A DNA stretch of 64,000 nucleotides. Source: Sediminibacterium sp. GTDB taxonomy: Bacteria > Bacteroidota > Bacteroidia > Chitinophagales > Chitinophagaceae. Below the pieces are notes generated by a model. That model ran no database searches. It was not told where the DNA came from and saw only the letters and a program-made list of their open reading frames with translations. The position numbers and the translations under genes are program-made. Positions 63,970 through 64,000 of this stretch are shown in pieces; position 1 is the first letter of the stretch, and each line of letters opens with the position of its first letter. The stretch spans positions 1 through 64,000 of the forward strand of contig JAIXYL010000002.1 in the NCBI GenBank assembly GCA_027490265.1. The letters are read 5' to 3'.

Positions 63970-64000
63970 TTACTTGCTCGCTTTTTCCAACGCAGAAAAA
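63970..64000 (-). CDS. Possible C-terminal end of a minus-strand gene (partial)
   Basis: The last 31 bases can be read on the minus strand as FSALEKASK followed by TAA (63970-63972). This plausible C-terminus faces the gltA terminator. The stretch is too short to identify or to prove coding. Confidence 0.25.
   Translation of the reverse strand, partial: FSALEKASK

Noticed and set aside
1-64000. CRISPR arrays, tRNA or rRNA genes, insertion sequences, prophage
   Set aside because: No spaced direct repeats, tRNA cloverleaf, rRNA segment, transposase, integrase or phage gene was found; most gaps are under 200 bases.

Overview
The window reads as a chromosome segment of a Bacteroidota bacterium, most likely Chitinophagales/Chitinophagaceae. 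The evidence is the TAnnTTTG-type -7 promoter boxes in front of many genes, almost no Shine-Dalgarno sequences, several type IX secretion (T9SS) components and cargo (PorD-like and PorP/SprF-like proteins, type A and type B C-terminal sorting domains), the Bacteroidota-type omega subunit, and AT-rich, housekeeping-type gene content. I see no tRNA, rRNA, CRISPR array, insertion sequence, prophage or attachment site, and no gap longer than 300 bases lacks a gene.

Layout. 1-2714: 5' part of a large secreted surface protein on the minus strand, running off the left edge. 2902-17908: rpsL-rpsG, then fusA alone, then the S10/spc superoperon from rpsJ to secY. The superoperon is interrupted by structured gaps: a 270-base untranslated region between rpsJ and rplC, twin hairpins between rpsC and rplP, a promoter with a built-in inverted repeat before rplO, and a terminator-like hairpin before secY. 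17932-20534: a strong terminator, then map, a flavoprotein and a CBS protein; the usual infA-rpsM-rpsK-rpsD-rpoA-rplQ block is not here. 20658-24105: a large secreted zinc protease and a convergent pair of small basic secreted proteins. 24248-30721: rpsA, bamD-rpoZ, porD-like plus DUF4296, a CoA-transferase pair and a peroxiredoxin. 30830-34255: a stand-alone T9SS sorting domain, rlmI, grpE-dnaJ. 34297-39861: a minus-strand run (symporter, O-methyltransferase, glucosaminidase, hpt, VWA protein). 39938-46378: LOG-family protein, an outer-membrane protein, a FAD oxidase divergent from pckA, an unknown acidic protein, a deoxynucleoside kinase and trpS. 46377-58201: recG, a giant PKD adhesin with its PorP/SprF partner, then pepP-pssA-purS-rsmI and an M1 peptidase. 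58235-63874: rsmG and a glycosyltransferase divergent from tgt, an LptF/G permease and a mitochondrial-type citrate synthase.

How it works together. The window is dominated by translation (ribosomal proteins, EF-G, S1, rRNA and tRNA modification), protein export (SecY, BamD, T9SS) and central carbon metabolism (pckA, gltA, SCOT). The observations most worth a second look are regulatory: the structured rpsJ-rplC leader with two mutually exclusive helices near the rplC start, a perfect inverted repeat wrapped around the fusA -33 element, a hairpin filling the whole rpsA leader, a perfect operator-like palindrome between pckA and the FAD oxidase, and several genes whose -7 box lies 4-5 bases from the start codon, which suggests leaderless mRNAs. 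Protein-level oddities are small secreted proteins with repeats like a chlorovirus adaptor domain, a T9SS sorting domain with no cargo, a tgt lacking its zinc cysteines, and a recG without a conventional start codon.
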